Numbered from the stretch's first letter, positions 1 to 6,615 are shown. The stretch: 13,788 bases of DNA from Chloroflexia bacterium (GCA_025924435.1 JAICIL010000092.1:1-13788); one strand, 5' to 3'. Notes: generated by a model not told the origin, from the letters alone. Translations and numbers: made by a program.

Positions 1-960
1 CTGCTGTGGTGAGGGCGGAGGGATGTATATGGCCGAAGTCGGGTTGGTACGCTTCGCGCAGGTCGCGCTCAGTGTGGCCAAGGACCATGTTCCCGCCTAC
101 CGGACGAAGTTCTCCAAGCACCGGTTCACCCAGCCGCAGTTGCTCGTCATCCTGCTGCTGATGCGCTACGAAGACTGGACCTTCCGTGAGGCGGAGGTCC
201 GCCTGGCCGAGCACCGCGACCTGCGTGCCGCCCTCGGGCTGGCATCCGCGCCCGATCACACGACGCTCTACCGCTTCATGCGCCGCCTCGACGCGAGCAC
301 CCTGCAGCGGCTCCTCGTCGCGGTCGTGGAGCGGATGCCCGCGGCGCATGCGGGGACGGTCGTGGCGGTCGACGCGACCGGGTTGGCGCCCGGCGCGATC
401 AGCACCTTCTTCGTCAACCGCAAGCGCGACAGCGGCGAGGGCTTCCCGTGGCGGCAGTGGCTGAAATGGCTGGTCGCCGTGGACGGCAAGCGGCAACTCG
501 TCCTCGCGCAACTCGCCAAGCGCGGGCCGACCAACGACTCCGCGACGCTGCGCCCGCTGGTGGCGATGGGCCAGTATGTCGGCGAGATCGACGTGGTGCT
601 GGCCGACGGGGAGTTCGACAGCGAGCGCAACCACCGCTTCATCCGCGAGCAGGTCGGCGCGGGGAGCATCATCCCGGCGCGGCGGGGCAAGGCGGGCGGG
701 AAGAATCAGGGTGTGCGTGCGGAGATGGCGGCGCACTTCCCGGCGGAGGCGTACGGGCAGCGGTCGCTGGTGGAGAGCGTTTTCTCCGCCGCGAAGCGGA
801 AGCTCTCGGCACGGGCACCCGGCCGTTCGCTGACGACCCAGCGGTTACAGGCGCTGCTGCTCGGCGTCGCGTATGACGTGTACCGCCTCCGGCGTGTGCC
901 GCTCCTGCTGAGCGCGGGGAGCGCGCTCACCCACTCCACGTGAGGATGTCAACAGAGCCC
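1..960 (+). mobile_element. Insertion sequence (IS4/IS5 superfamily), left end at or beyond the window edge
   Basis: One DDE transposase gene fills nearly the whole segment, as in a simple IS. The right boundary is placed near AACAGAGCCC (951-960) because the tRNA-like gene begins about 20 bp later. Read inward from the right end, the complement gives GGGCTCTGTTGAC. The first bases of the window (CTGCTGTGGTG) resemble this only loosely, starting at its sixth base, so the window may start a few bases inside the left terminal repeat. No target-site duplication can be checked because the left flank is missing. The boundaries are inference; the transposase is secure. Confidence 0.5.
29..943 (+). 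CDS. DDE transposase, IS4/IS5 superfamily
   Basis: Cut-and-paste transposase with an RNase H-like DDE domain (Transposase_11/DDE_Tnp_1 type). Numbered from the upstream in-frame ATG at 23, the acidic residues are D117 in VDATGLA, D195 in ADGEFDS and E251 in QRSLVESVFSAAK. The last block fits the YREK signature exactly: Y244-x2-R247-x3-E251-x6-K258. The N-terminal 100 residues are a helical DNA-binding region with the common YRFMRRLD-like end. ATG 29 (304 aa) is preferred because GGAGGG at 17-22 lies 6 nt upstream of it; ATG 23 would have no spacing. The length is normal and there is no frameshift, so the enzyme looks active. I cannot name the IS subgroup from sequence alone. It points toward the tRNA-like gene and brnTA and could supply read-through transcription. 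Confidence 0.9.
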   Translation: MAEVGLVRFAQVALSVAKDHVPAYRTKFSKHRFTQPQLLVILLLMRYEDWTFREAEVRLAEHRDLRAALGLASAPDHTTLYRFMRRLDASTLQRLLVAVVERMPAAHAGTVVAVDATGLAPGAISTFFVNRKRDSGEGFPWRQWLKWLVAVDGKRQLVLAQLAKRGPTNDSATLRPLVAMGQYVGEIDVVLADGEFDSERNHRFIREQVGAGSIIPARRGKAGGKNQGVRAEMAAHFPAEAYGQRSLVESVFSAAKRKLSARAPGRSLTTQRLQALLLGVAYDVYRLRRVPLLLSAGSALTHST

Positions 961-981
961 GATGGCTTCTATACTCTTCGA

Positions 982-1058
982 GGCTGCGTCACGTAGTGGT
1001 TAGGATGTCACCCGGCTTCAGTCGGGAGTTGGCGGTTCGAATCCGCCCCGCGCAGCCC
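982..1058 (+). tRNA. tRNA-like sequence, isotype uncertain, possibly a degenerate tRNA
   Basis: The 5' half folds well. GGCTGCG (982-988) pairs perfectly with CGCAGCC (1051-1057), TC follows, and a 4-bp D stem (991-994 with 1005-1008) closes a loop containing AGTGGTTAGG. The T arm is classical: GGCGG, loop TTCGAAT, CCGCC (1031-1047). Two parts are irregular. The anticodon arm (1011-1026) is one base short, leaving either a 6-nt loop CTTCAG or an 8-nt loop, so TTC (Glu), TCA or CAG cannot be decided. Three extra bases (1048-1050) lie between the T stem and the acceptor strand. The alternative acceptor (985-991 with 1048-1054) gives only 5 of 7 pairs but a near-CCA end (GCCC). No CCA is encoded. 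It may be a decayed tRNA or an unusual one. Confidence 0.45.
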
Positions 1059-1085
1059 TTGACAACGCCTTTATGTAGATACATT
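1059..1085 (+). promoter_or_regulatory. Candidate promoter of the brnT-brnA operon
   Basis: A perfect -35 box, TTGACA (1059-1064), directly abuts the tRNA-like gene. A plausible -10, TACATT (1080-1085, 4 of 6 matches), follows after a 15-bp spacer, slightly short. The -10 lies inside the tandem palindromes at 1074-1094, as expected of a promoter repressed by its own antitoxin. Confidence 0.5.
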
Positions 1086-1094
1086 GTAGATACA
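1074..1094 (+). promoter_or_regulatory. Tandem palindromic operator, probable BrnA autoregulatory site
   Basis: TGTAGATACA occurs at 1074-1083 and again at 1085-1094, separated by one T. Each copy is a TGTA-N2-TACA palindrome, and the 11-bp period puts both on the same face of the helix. The site overlaps the candidate -10 and ends 8 bp before the brnT GTG. Ribbon-helix-helix antitoxins typically bind tandem short palindromes at their own promoter. The sequence is seen directly; assigning BrnA as the ligand is inference. Confidence 0.6.
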
Positions 1095-1102
1095 GGAGTG
1101 GA

Positions 1103-1384
1103 GTGCGGAGGGTGCCCGACTGGTCGCGTCCGGTGTTCCAGTGGGACGAAGGCAATGAGAACCATCTCATCGCGCGGCACGATGTCTACCCGGAAGAAGC
1201 GGAGCAAGTCTTCTACAACGGCCCGCATATCCGTCGCGTCGGCGACCGGTATCTTATCTATGGGCACGACGATGCGGGGCGATATCTCCTCCTTGTTTGC
1301 GTTTTACGCGGCGACGCAATTCGTATCTTCTCTGGCCGCACGATGACGCGAGAGGAGCGGAGGTTGTATGCGCGATACCGTTAG
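1103..1384 (+). CDS. brnT: BrnT-type toxin (RelE-like ribonuclease fold)
   Basis: 93-aa protein with the BrnT family layout: N-terminal FQWDEGNENHLIARHDV (12-28; family pattern F-x-W-D followed by N...KHG), EEAEQVF (31-37), a central strand YLIYGHDDAGRYLLLV (50-65) and the C-terminal RIFSGRTMTREERRLY (74-89), matching the family's RIISAR...ERxxYE end. BrnT toxins are RNases that arrest translation and are neutralised by BrnA. Here the usual KH is RH, so the copy is divergent. GTG 1103 is chosen because AGGAG (1094-1098) lies 4 nt upstream; GTG 1112 is an in-frame alternative. The gene overlaps brnA by 17 nt, so the two are cotranslated. Toxicity is inferred from family and context, not proven. 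Confidence 0.77.
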   Translation: MRRVPDWSRPVFQWDEGNENHLIARHDVYPEEAEQVFYNGPHIRRVGDRYLIYGHDDAGRYLLLVCVLRGDAIRIFSGRTMTREERRLYARYR

Positions 1385-1742
1385 CGGTCCGGACAGAGAG
1401 CCGGAGCGAGTTCCCGTGACCCTCCCGCAATTTGACACCGAGGAAGAAGCGCGCGACTTCTGGGAGAGACATGACAGCGCGCCCTATTGGGATCAGATGG
1501 AGGATGTGACGAACTCGCCTCCTGCCGATATGGCAGTCGGTCCCGGTCGCGCGGGGTCGCGGGCGCGCAAGCGACCGCCTCCCGGTCAGATGGACCTCAT
1601 CTCGCTGCGACTTCCCGCCGAGATGATCGACGCCGTCAAGGCAATCGCGGTGGTGCGGCACATCCCGTACCAGACGCTGATGCGCTCTTGGATCGGCGAG
1701 CGATTGGCACAGGAACGGGCGCGAGAGGAGCCTACCTCGTGA
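1368..1742 (+). CDS. brnA: BrnA-like ribbon-helix-helix antitoxin
   Basis: 124-aa protein with two parts. The N-terminal half has the BrnA/CopG-antitoxin signature PQFDTEEEARDFWERHDSAPYW (20-41), thought to wrap the toxin. The C-terminal part, from Q74 to about E112, is a ribbon-helix-helix domain: strand MDLISLRLP, helix AEMIDAVKAIAVV, turn, helix PYQTLMRSWIGERL. The basic, Pro/Gly/Arg-rich linker (58-73) is longer than usual, making the protein longer than the roughly 80-100 aa I expect. GGAG lies shortly before ATG 1368, inside brnT. Antitoxins of this family bind the toxin and repress their own promoter, here probably at the TGTA-N2-TACA sites. The stop codon overlaps the next gene's start (GTGA). 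Confidence 0.78.
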   Translation: MRDTVSGPDREPERVPVTLPQFDTEEEARDFWERHDSAPYWDQMEDVTNSPPADMAVGPGRAGSRARKRPPPGQMDLISLRLPAEMIDAVKAIAVVRHIPYQTLMRSWIGERLAQERAREEPTS

Positions 1743-2833
1743 GCGCGACGATCGAGGAGTTCCGCATCACCCGCTTTCAATTCCCGCGCGCCCGGCCGAT
1801 CGGGGATTCGCAGGTGCGCTCGGACTGGCACCACATGGGCACACTCGAACTGATGAGCGGCGGCGGACAGGTCGGGCTTGGCTTCTTCGGCGCGCTCTTC
1901 CATCCGCTGCCGCCGCTCGTCGAACTGGAGCGGGTCTTCCGCGCCGAGGTCTGGCCCGGCCTCGTGGGGCAGAATGTCCACGCGCTGACGCACCGGATGG
2001 CCCGCCCGCGCGGCGGCAATATCGGCAAGGGCACGCCGCTCTTCGGCCAACCGGTGGATCAGGCGATCTGGGATCTGGAGGCGAAGGAAGTCGGCCTGCC
2101 GCTCTACCGCCTCCTCGGTGGCACGAACAACCGCGTCCGGGCCTATGCCAGCGGCCTCGATTACCACCTGCCGACGGAAGAAGCGGCGGCCTTCTTCGCC
2201 GAGGCGGCGGGGCGGGGCTTCACCGCCTTCAAGATCAAAGTCGGCAATCCCGATCTCGCGTGGGACCTCGCGCGGCTGAAGGCGATTGCCGAAGCGGTCG
2301 GGCCGGGCGCCACCCTGATGGTGGATGCGAACGAGGCGTGGTCGCCGAAAGAGGCGATCCGCCGCGCCCACGCCTATCGGGACGCCGGATTCGCCATCTA
2401 CTGGATCGAAGATCCCTGCCTGCGGGACGACTTCGCCGGGCTGGCGCAGGTCTGCCGGGAGGTGCCGTTCGCGCACATCAACAGCGGCGAATACCTCGAC
2501 GCGCGCGGCAAGCGGCTCCTGATGGAGCACCGCGCCGTGGACATCCTCAATGTGCACGGGAACATCACGCAGACGCTGCACGCCGCGTGGCTGGCGAACG
2601 AGTACGGCATCCCGATCTCGCTCGGCAACACGCCGCTCGAACTCGGTGTCCACCTCGCCGCCGCGCTGCCGGAGGCGCGCTGGATCGAATACTCCTTCCA
2701 GGACTACAACGCGATGGTCGAGCGGCCGATCCAGTTCGAGAATGGCGACGCCATCGCCCCCGACCTCCCCGGCCACGGCCTCGCCATCTCCGACTTCGCC
2801 CGCCGGGAGTACGCGAGACCGGAGGCGGAGTGA
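1739..2833 (+). CDS. Mandelate racemase/muconate lactonizing family protein (enolase superfamily)
   Basis: 364-aa enzyme with the N-terminal capping domain and C-terminal TIM barrel of the MR/MLE family. The K-x-K motif is FKIKVG (K165, K167). Metal ligands are D196 (MVDANEAW), E224 (WIEDP) and E251 (SGEYLD); E317 (WIEYS) matches the MR-type barrel glutamate. Such enzymes abstract a proton alpha to a carboxylate, giving dehydration, racemisation or cycloisomerisation of sugar acids and related compounds. The MR-type catalytic His after strand 7 is absent: the site reads SLGN (294-297). H273 in NVHGN is a possible substitute near the strand-6 position. The substrate therefore cannot be named. 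GTG 1739 is supported by AGGAG (1726-1730), 8 nt upstream. It overlaps the brnA stop as GTGA, so translation is probably coupled to the TA operon. An extended reading frame upstream is brnA read in another frame. Confidence 0.88.
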   Translation: MSATIEEFRITRFQFPRARPIGDSQVRSDWHHMGTLELMSGGGQVGLGFFGALFHPLPPLVELERVFRAEVWPGLVGQNVHALTHRMARPRGGNIGKGTPLFGQPVDQAIWDLEAKEVGLPLYRLLGGTNNRVRAYASGLDYHLPTEEAAAFFAEAAGRGFTAFKIKVGNPDLAWDLARLKAIAEAVGPGATLMVDANEAWSPKEAIRRAHAYRDAGFAIYWIEDPCLRDDFAGLAQVCREVPFAHINSGEYLDARGKRLLMEHRAVDILNVHGNITQTLHAAWLANEYGIPISLGNTPLELGVHLAAALPEARWIEYSFQDYNAMVERPIQFENGDAIAPDLPGHGLAISDFARREYARPEAE

Positions 2834-2844
2834 AGGGGAACCTA

Positions 2845-2962
2845 ACCCCCGACCCCTTCCCGCGAGGAAGGGGAGCGAGCCTCCTTGACATCGCGGCATT
2901 CGGGGGAATGCCTCAATAGCGCGAAGAATCACCCCTTCCCGTTCCGGGAAGGGGGCGGGGGT
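2845..2962. repeat. REPIN-like palindromic element between convergent genes
   Basis: ACCCCCGACCCCTTCCC (2845-2861) and GGGAAGGGGGCGGGGGT (2946-2962) are inverted copies with 16 of 17 matches. Each arm also forms its own hairpin: CCCCTTCC/GGAAGGGG (2853-2873) and CCCCTTCCC/GGGAAGGGG (2932-2954). A third hairpin, GGCATTC-GGGG-GAATGCC (2895-2912), lies at the centre. Two inverted REP units around a structured core is the REPIN layout, normally mobilised in trans. It starts 11 bp after the enolase-superfamily stop and ends 3 bp before the stop of the opposing small gene, so it may also act as a two-way terminator. There is no U-tract. Confidence 0.72.
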
Positions 2963-2965
2963 GGG

Positions 2966-3166
2966 TCAGCGCCGGTTGTCCGCCGGGTAGATCGGGGCGG
3001 GTTCGGCGTCGCGCGCTTCGGGGATGCGCAGGTGCTGGAGCGAATCGCGCATGACGGGATAGGCGCGGATGAAGTAGTCGCGCTCCTCCGGCGTGACCGC
3101 CATGCCCGCGATGGCGATCAGGTGATCCACGGTCGCTGCGGTATCCTGCTCGTTCCGCTTCGTCAT
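2966..3166 (-). CDS. AtzG-like (DUF4089/GatC-like) small amidase partner
   Basis: 66-aa protein. It has a helical N-terminus (TAATVDHLIAIAGMAVTPEER), a second helix (DYFIRAYPVMRDSLQHL) and the tail IPEARDAEPAPIYPAD. The end pattern, a hydrophobic residue, P-E and then E-P-A-P-hydrophobic, is characteristic of AtzG/DUF4089 proteins, which are short GatC-like subunits that wrap an amidase-signature enzyme. Known AtzG partners AtzE in s-triazine degradation. The ATG overlaps the amidase stop as ATGA, and GGAGG (3174-3178) lies 7 nt upstream inside the amidase gene. Position and size support one complex. The GatC alternative is less likely because GatC is longer and no gatB is present here. Confidence 0.72.
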   Translation of the reverse strand: MTKRNEQDTAATVDHLIAIAGMAVTPEERDYFIRAYPVMRDSLQHLRIPEARDAEPAPIYPADNRR

Positions 3167-4578
3167 GTCGTCACCTCCGCTGCAAGGTCGGCGTCCGGGA
3201 CGCGCGCATGCCAATCGGTGATCCGCTGGTAGGCGTCGCCGACGCGGAAGAGCGTCGGCTCCGTGAAGGGCGCGCCGACGATCTGCATGCCGATCGGCAG
3301 GCCCGCTTCGGAGAAGCCGCAGTTGACGCTAAGCGCGGGGAAGCCGACGAGGTTCCAGACGCCGGTGAAAGTTGGCGATGTGTCCACCTTCGCCCCGTCG
3401 TACCCCGCGAAGGTCGGCGCGACGGCGGTGGAGGCCGGGGTGATGAGCACGTCCACCGCCCGCATCGCCGCCGTCCACGCGTCGCGCACCACCGAGCGCA
3501 CGCGCTGCGCCTGCACGAAATCCGCTGCCGTGTAGAGCATGCCGTGCAGGAGGCGCAACCGCGTGTGCATGCCGTACAACTCCGGTCGCTCGCGCAAATT
3601 CTCCTCGTGGTAGGCGTACGCTTCCGCGCTGATTGTCACGCGCTGCGCCGCCGCCGCGCTCTCGCTGTGCGGCAACTCCACTTCCACCACTAGCGCGCCC
3701 GCGTCGCGCATCGCGTCCACCGCCGCGAGCACCGCCGTTTTCACGTCGGCCTCCAACTCCGGCGCGGTGAAGAAGTAGTCGCGCGGGATGCCGACGCGCA
3801 CCCCGGCGAGCGTGCCGTCCAGCCCCGCCATCATTGAGGGCACGGGGAGGTTGACCGTGCAGGGGTCGGCGGGATCGTACCCGGCGATGGCGTCGAAGAT
3901 GATCGCGCAGTCCCGCGCGGTGCGCGCCAGCGGCCCGACGGTGTCGAGGCTGTAGCCGAGCGGGACGGCCCCCTCCTTGCTGACGCGCCCGAAGGTCGGC
4001 TTCATGCCGTTGATCCCGCAGTACGACGCGGGTTGGCGGATGGAGCCGCCGGTATCCGAGCCAAGGCCGCCGAGCGCCAGCCCCGCGCAGACCGCCGTGC
4101 CGGTGCCGGAACTCGACCCACCCGGCGTCCGCGCCGGATCCCACGGGTTTCTGGCGATCGGGAAACCCGTCGCCGGGTCCGGCCAGCCGATCGCGAACTC
4201 GTGCAGGACGGTTTTGCCCAGCAGGACCGCGCCCGCCTCCCGCAACTTCCGCACGACGGTCGCGTCCGCCCGCTGCCCCCACGCCGGGTCGAGCAGGCGG
4301 CTGTTCGCGGTCGTCGGCGCGTCGCGCGTGGCGAGCAGGTCCTTGATGGCGAGGGGGATGCCCATGAGCGGCCCGCGATCAATGCCGCGCGCGAAATCCG
4401 CGTCCGCCGCCCGCGCCGCCGCCATCGCCGCCTCGTCGGTGATGGCGTTGAACGCGCCGAGCCGCTCCTGCGCCGCGTGGCAGCGCGCGAGCATCGCCTC
4501 CGTCAGTTCCGCCGCCGTGATCTTCCCGCCCCGCAGCCACTGTCCGGCCTCGACAATCGTTCCGGGCAACTCGCTCAC
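3163..4578 (-). CDS. Amidase-signature family hydrolase (AtzE/GatA-like)
   Basis: 471-aa amidase with the complete Ser-cisSer-Lys machinery: K79 in PLAIKDL, the cis-Ser in GGSSSG (S155-S157) and the nucleophile S179 in GSDTGGSIRQPA. The spacing is close to GatA. These enzymes hydrolyse amides or ureides through an acyl-enzyme. AtzE works on biuret-type compounds and GatA on glutamine, but the substrate here cannot be read from sequence. GTG 4578 is chosen because AAGGAG (4585-4590) lies 6 nt upstream; an ATG 12 codons earlier lacks such a site. The downstream AtzG-like gene overlaps by 4 nt, which argues for a two-subunit enzyme rather than a stand-alone amidase. gatB is absent, so a tRNA amidotransferase role is unlikely. 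The DUF1697 gene lies 87 bp upstream on the same strand. Confidence 0.9.
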   Translation of the reverse strand: MSELPGTIVEAGQWLRGGKITAAELTEAMLARCHAAQERLGAFNAITDEAAMAAARAADADFARGIDRGPLMGIPLAIKDLLATRDAPTTANSRLLDPAWGQRADATVVRKLREAGAVLLGKTVLHEFAIGWPDPATGFPIARNPWDPARTPGGSSSGTGTAVCAGLALGGLGSDTGGSIRQPASYCGINGMKPTFGRVSKEGAVPLGYSLDTVGPLARTARDCAIIFDAIAGYDPADPCTVNLPVPSMMAGLDGTLAGVRVGIPRDYFFTAPELEADVKTAVLAAVDAMRDAGALVVEVELPHSESAAAAQRVTISAEAYAYHEENLRERPELYGMHTRLRLLHGMLYTAADFVQAQRVRSVVRDAWTAAMRAVDVLITPASTAVAPTFAGYDGAKVDTSPTFTGVWNLVGFPALSVNCGFSEAGLPIGMQIVGAPFTEPTLFRVGDAYQRITDWHARVPDADLAAEVTT

Positions 4579-4665
4579 CGCGCGCTCCTTTCTCGACAAT
4601 CTCTCGTCCGTCATATATAGCAGACGCCGCGCGCCGCCGCTATCGGTACACGGCCCGAACTTCCG

Positions 4666-5211
4666 CTATTCGCTTCGGGCCGCCGCGAGTATTTTCGCCG
4701 TCGTATGCCAGAACCGGGTGGTTGTCTGCACCGCCATCCTCGCCTCCAGGAAACCGTAGGAATTCCCCGGACGACCATTTTTCAGATGCCAGACCACGAA
4801 CAGCTCGGTCGGTGTCGCCCCGATCACCTCGAACGCGCCGTCCGGCGTGCGAGAAGGAACGGGTGGGAGCGCGGCGGGCGGTTCCGCCAGGAATGTCACC
4901 GCGAGCCGCACGTCGGGCGTCACCGTCACCCCCTCGAATGGGTCGAGGTGCACGAGCCGTTCGAGATCCTCGACCGTGCGCAGACAGACCGCCACCTCGT
5001 ACCCCAGGGAAGCGCGCAGGTGCGCCTCGATCCGCGTTCGTAGCAGCGCCGTGTCTTGCTCGCCGCTCTCGAAGAAGACATTCCCCGTCTGGATATACGA
5101 CCGCACATGGTCGAGACCGAGCTCGCGAAACAGTCCGCGCAGGCGATCCATCGTCACGCGATGACCGCCCACATTGATGCCCCGCAGCAACGCGATATAT
5201 CTGGTTTGCAT
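4666..5211 (-). CDS. DUF1697 domain protein
   Basis: 181 aa, the usual length for this family. Diagnostic stretches are the N-terminal YIALLRGINVGGH (5-17), SYIQTGNVFFES (38-49) and the C-terminal TTRFWHTTAKIL (164-175), corresponding to the family's TTRNWNT end. Function is unknown; the family is widespread and has no clear catalytic motif. ATG 5211 is supported by GGAGGAG and AAGGG just upstream. A much longer open frame continues upstream antisense to mnmA, but similarity begins at this Met. The gene is divergent from mnmA across about 135 bp that must hold both promoters. Whether it is cotranscribed with the amidase is unclear. Confidence 0.88.
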   Translation of the reverse strand: MQTRYIALLRGINVGGHRVTMDRLRGLFRELGLDHVRSYIQTGNVFFESGEQDTALLRTRIEAHLRASLGYEVAVCLRTVEDLERLVHLDPFEGVTVTPDVRLAVTFLAEPPAALPPVPSRTPDGAFEVIGATPTELFVVWHLKNGRPGNSYGFLEARMAVQTTTRFWHTTAKILAAARSE

Positions 5212-5273
5212 CCCTTCTCCTCCCGTCAGCCGCTCCCTCACAACCGAGTGCGGGCAAATCAACGGCGCGATAT

Positions 5274-5302
5274 TTGCCGCCCGGCTATCCAGAACGTACA
5301 AT
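5274..5302 (+). promoter_or_regulatory. Sigma-70-type promoter of mnmA
   Basis: TTGCCG (5274-5279, 4 of 6 matches) and TACAAT (5297-5302, 5 of 6 matches) are separated by 17 bp. Transcription would start near 5309, leaving a 5' leader of about 38 nt to ATG 5347. The segment is less GC-rich than its surroundings and lies in the divergent DUF1697/mnmA gap. Confidence 0.6.
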
Positions 5303-5346
5303 ATCCACGACATCGCCAGTAATTGCGAAGGGATACCGGCACGATC

Positions 5347-6615
5347 ATGGATACCAGCCCCACCGCTATTGAGGACATTGCGACCATCGCGGCGCGGGCC
5401 GCCATCCCGCCGCTCGCGCCGGGCGAGAGGAAGAAATGCGTCGTGGCGATGAGCGGCGGCGTGGACAGCGCCGTGACCGCCCTGCTCATGCGGGACGCGG
5501 GGTACGATGTCGTCGGCATCACGATGCGCCTCTACAGCGGCGACGAGACGGGCGCGGTCGCGCACGGCACCGGCTCCTGCTGCGGCTTGGAGGGCGTCGA
5601 GGATGCCCGCGCGATCTGCCAGACGTTGCGCGTCCCCTTCTATCCGCTCAATTTCGAGCGGCAGTTCGAGCAGCACGTCATCGCGCCATTCGCCGCCGCC
5701 TACGCCGCCGGGCGCACGCCGAACCCCTGCCTGAACTGCAACCGGCATCTGAAGTTCGCCGCGCTGCTCGGTCGCGCCATCGCGATGGGCGCGGATTACC
5801 TCGCCACCGGCCACTACGCGATCATCCGGCGAGATGCGGACGGCAATGCCCATCTGCACCGCGCGGTGGACGCGACGAAGGATCAATCGTCCGTCCTCTA
5901 CACCTTCACGCAGCAGCAACTGGCGCGCACGCTCCTGCCGCTCGGCACGCTGACGAAGCGGGAGGTGCGCGCCATCGCCCGCGCGCACCATCTCCCCGTC
6001 GCGGAGAAGCCGGAGAGCCAGGACATCTGCTTCGTCCCGGACGGCGATTACGCCCGCATCGTCGCGGAGCGCGAGCCGGACGCCTTCGCGCCCGGCGAGA
6101 TCGTGGACACCGGCGGCGCGATCGTCGGGCGGCATGCGGGCATCGGCCATTACACCGTCGGGCAGCGGCGCGGCCTGCATGTCGCGCAGGGCGAGCGGCG
6201 CTACGTCGTCGGGCTGGACCGCGACACGAACCGCGTCGTCATCGGCACTGCGGACGACCTCACGGCGCGCGCACTCGTCGCGGACGATGTGCTGTTCATT
6301 GGCGAGACGCCGACGGAGCAGGTCGCGGTCGAGGCGATGGTGCGCTACCGCAGCACGCCCGTGCCCGCGATCCTCACGCCCCTGCCGGAGCGGGCGGCGC
6401 GGTTGGTCTTTCCGGAAGGGCTTCGGCAACCCGCCGCGACGCCGGGGCAAGCCGTCGTCTTCTCCCGGGGCGACGAGGTGCTCGGCGGCGGCACGATCCG
6501 GCGCGTCGAGCGGGGCGACGGCACGCCGCTGGATGTGGACGCGCTGGCTGGCATGCAACCTGCGTCTCCCATCGCCGTTATCGCGATGGACGATCTCGCG
6601 GTCATCGGCGAGTGA
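5347..6615 (+). CDS. mnmA: tRNA-specific 2-thiouridylase MnmA
   Basis: 422-aa PP-loop ATPase that thiolates U34 in the tRNAs for Lys, Glu and Gln, receiving sulfur from a persulfide relay. The PP-loop is SGGVDSAV (36-43). The family block GSCCGLEGVEDAR (76-88) follows, then the nucleophilic Cys in PNPCLNCN (C128) and the second catalytic Cys in SQDICFVPDG (C227), equivalent to E. coli C102 and C199. GHYTVGQRRGL (267-277) is also conserved. The protein carries about 30 extra N-terminal residues before the first beta strand (CVVAMSGG). The start is uncertain: ATG 5347 has only a distant AAGGGA, a TTG at 5323 is possible, and a GTG nearer the PP-loop would give the usual length. It is followed after 16 nt by a small membrane-protein gene, probably cotranscribed. 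Confidence 0.95.
   Translation: MDTSPTAIEDIATIAARAAIPPLAPGERKKCVVAMSGGVDSAVTALLMRDAGYDVVGITMRLYSGDETGAVAHGTGSCCGLEGVEDARAICQTLRVPFYPLNFERQFEQHVIAPFAAAYAAGRTPNPCLNCNRHLKFAALLGRAIAMGADYLATGHYAIIRRDADGNAHLHRAVDATKDQSSVLYTFTQQQLARTLLPLGTLTKREVRAIARAHHLPVAEKPESQDICFVPDGDYARIVAEREPDAFAPGEIVDTGGAIVGRHAGIGHYTVGQRRGLHVAQGERRYVVGLDRDTNRVVIGTADDLTARALVADDVLFIGETPTEQVAVEAMVRYRSTPVPAILTPLPERAARLVFPEGLRQPAATPGQAVVFSRGDEVLGGGTIRRVERGDGTPLDVDALAGMQPASPIAVIAMDDLAVIGE

Noticed and set aside
982..1058. Selenocysteine or opal-suppressor tRNA (TCA reading of the loop)
   Set aside because: The TCA reading requires a mispaired anticodon stem, and the long variable arm of tRNA-Sec is absent.
1487..1738. N-terminal extension of the enolase-superfamily protein (open frame from 1487)
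   Set aside because: It is brnA read in another frame, with Arg/Ala/Gly-rich low-complexity residues; the GTG at 1739 has a good Shine-Dalgarno and starts the recognisable domain.
1586..2932. 448-residue open frame on the minus strand
   Set aside because: It lies antisense to brnA and the MR/MLE gene; composition is typical of a GC-rich shadow and no family features are seen.
4579..4614. Upstream ATG start for the amidase
   Set aside because: It lacks a Shine-Dalgarno, while the AAGGAG inside this stretch is correctly placed for GTG 4578.
5212..6558. Long minus-strand frame fusing upstream residues to DUF1697
   Set aside because: It is antisense to mnmA; DUF1697 similarity begins exactly at the Met with a strong Shine-Dalgarno (5211).
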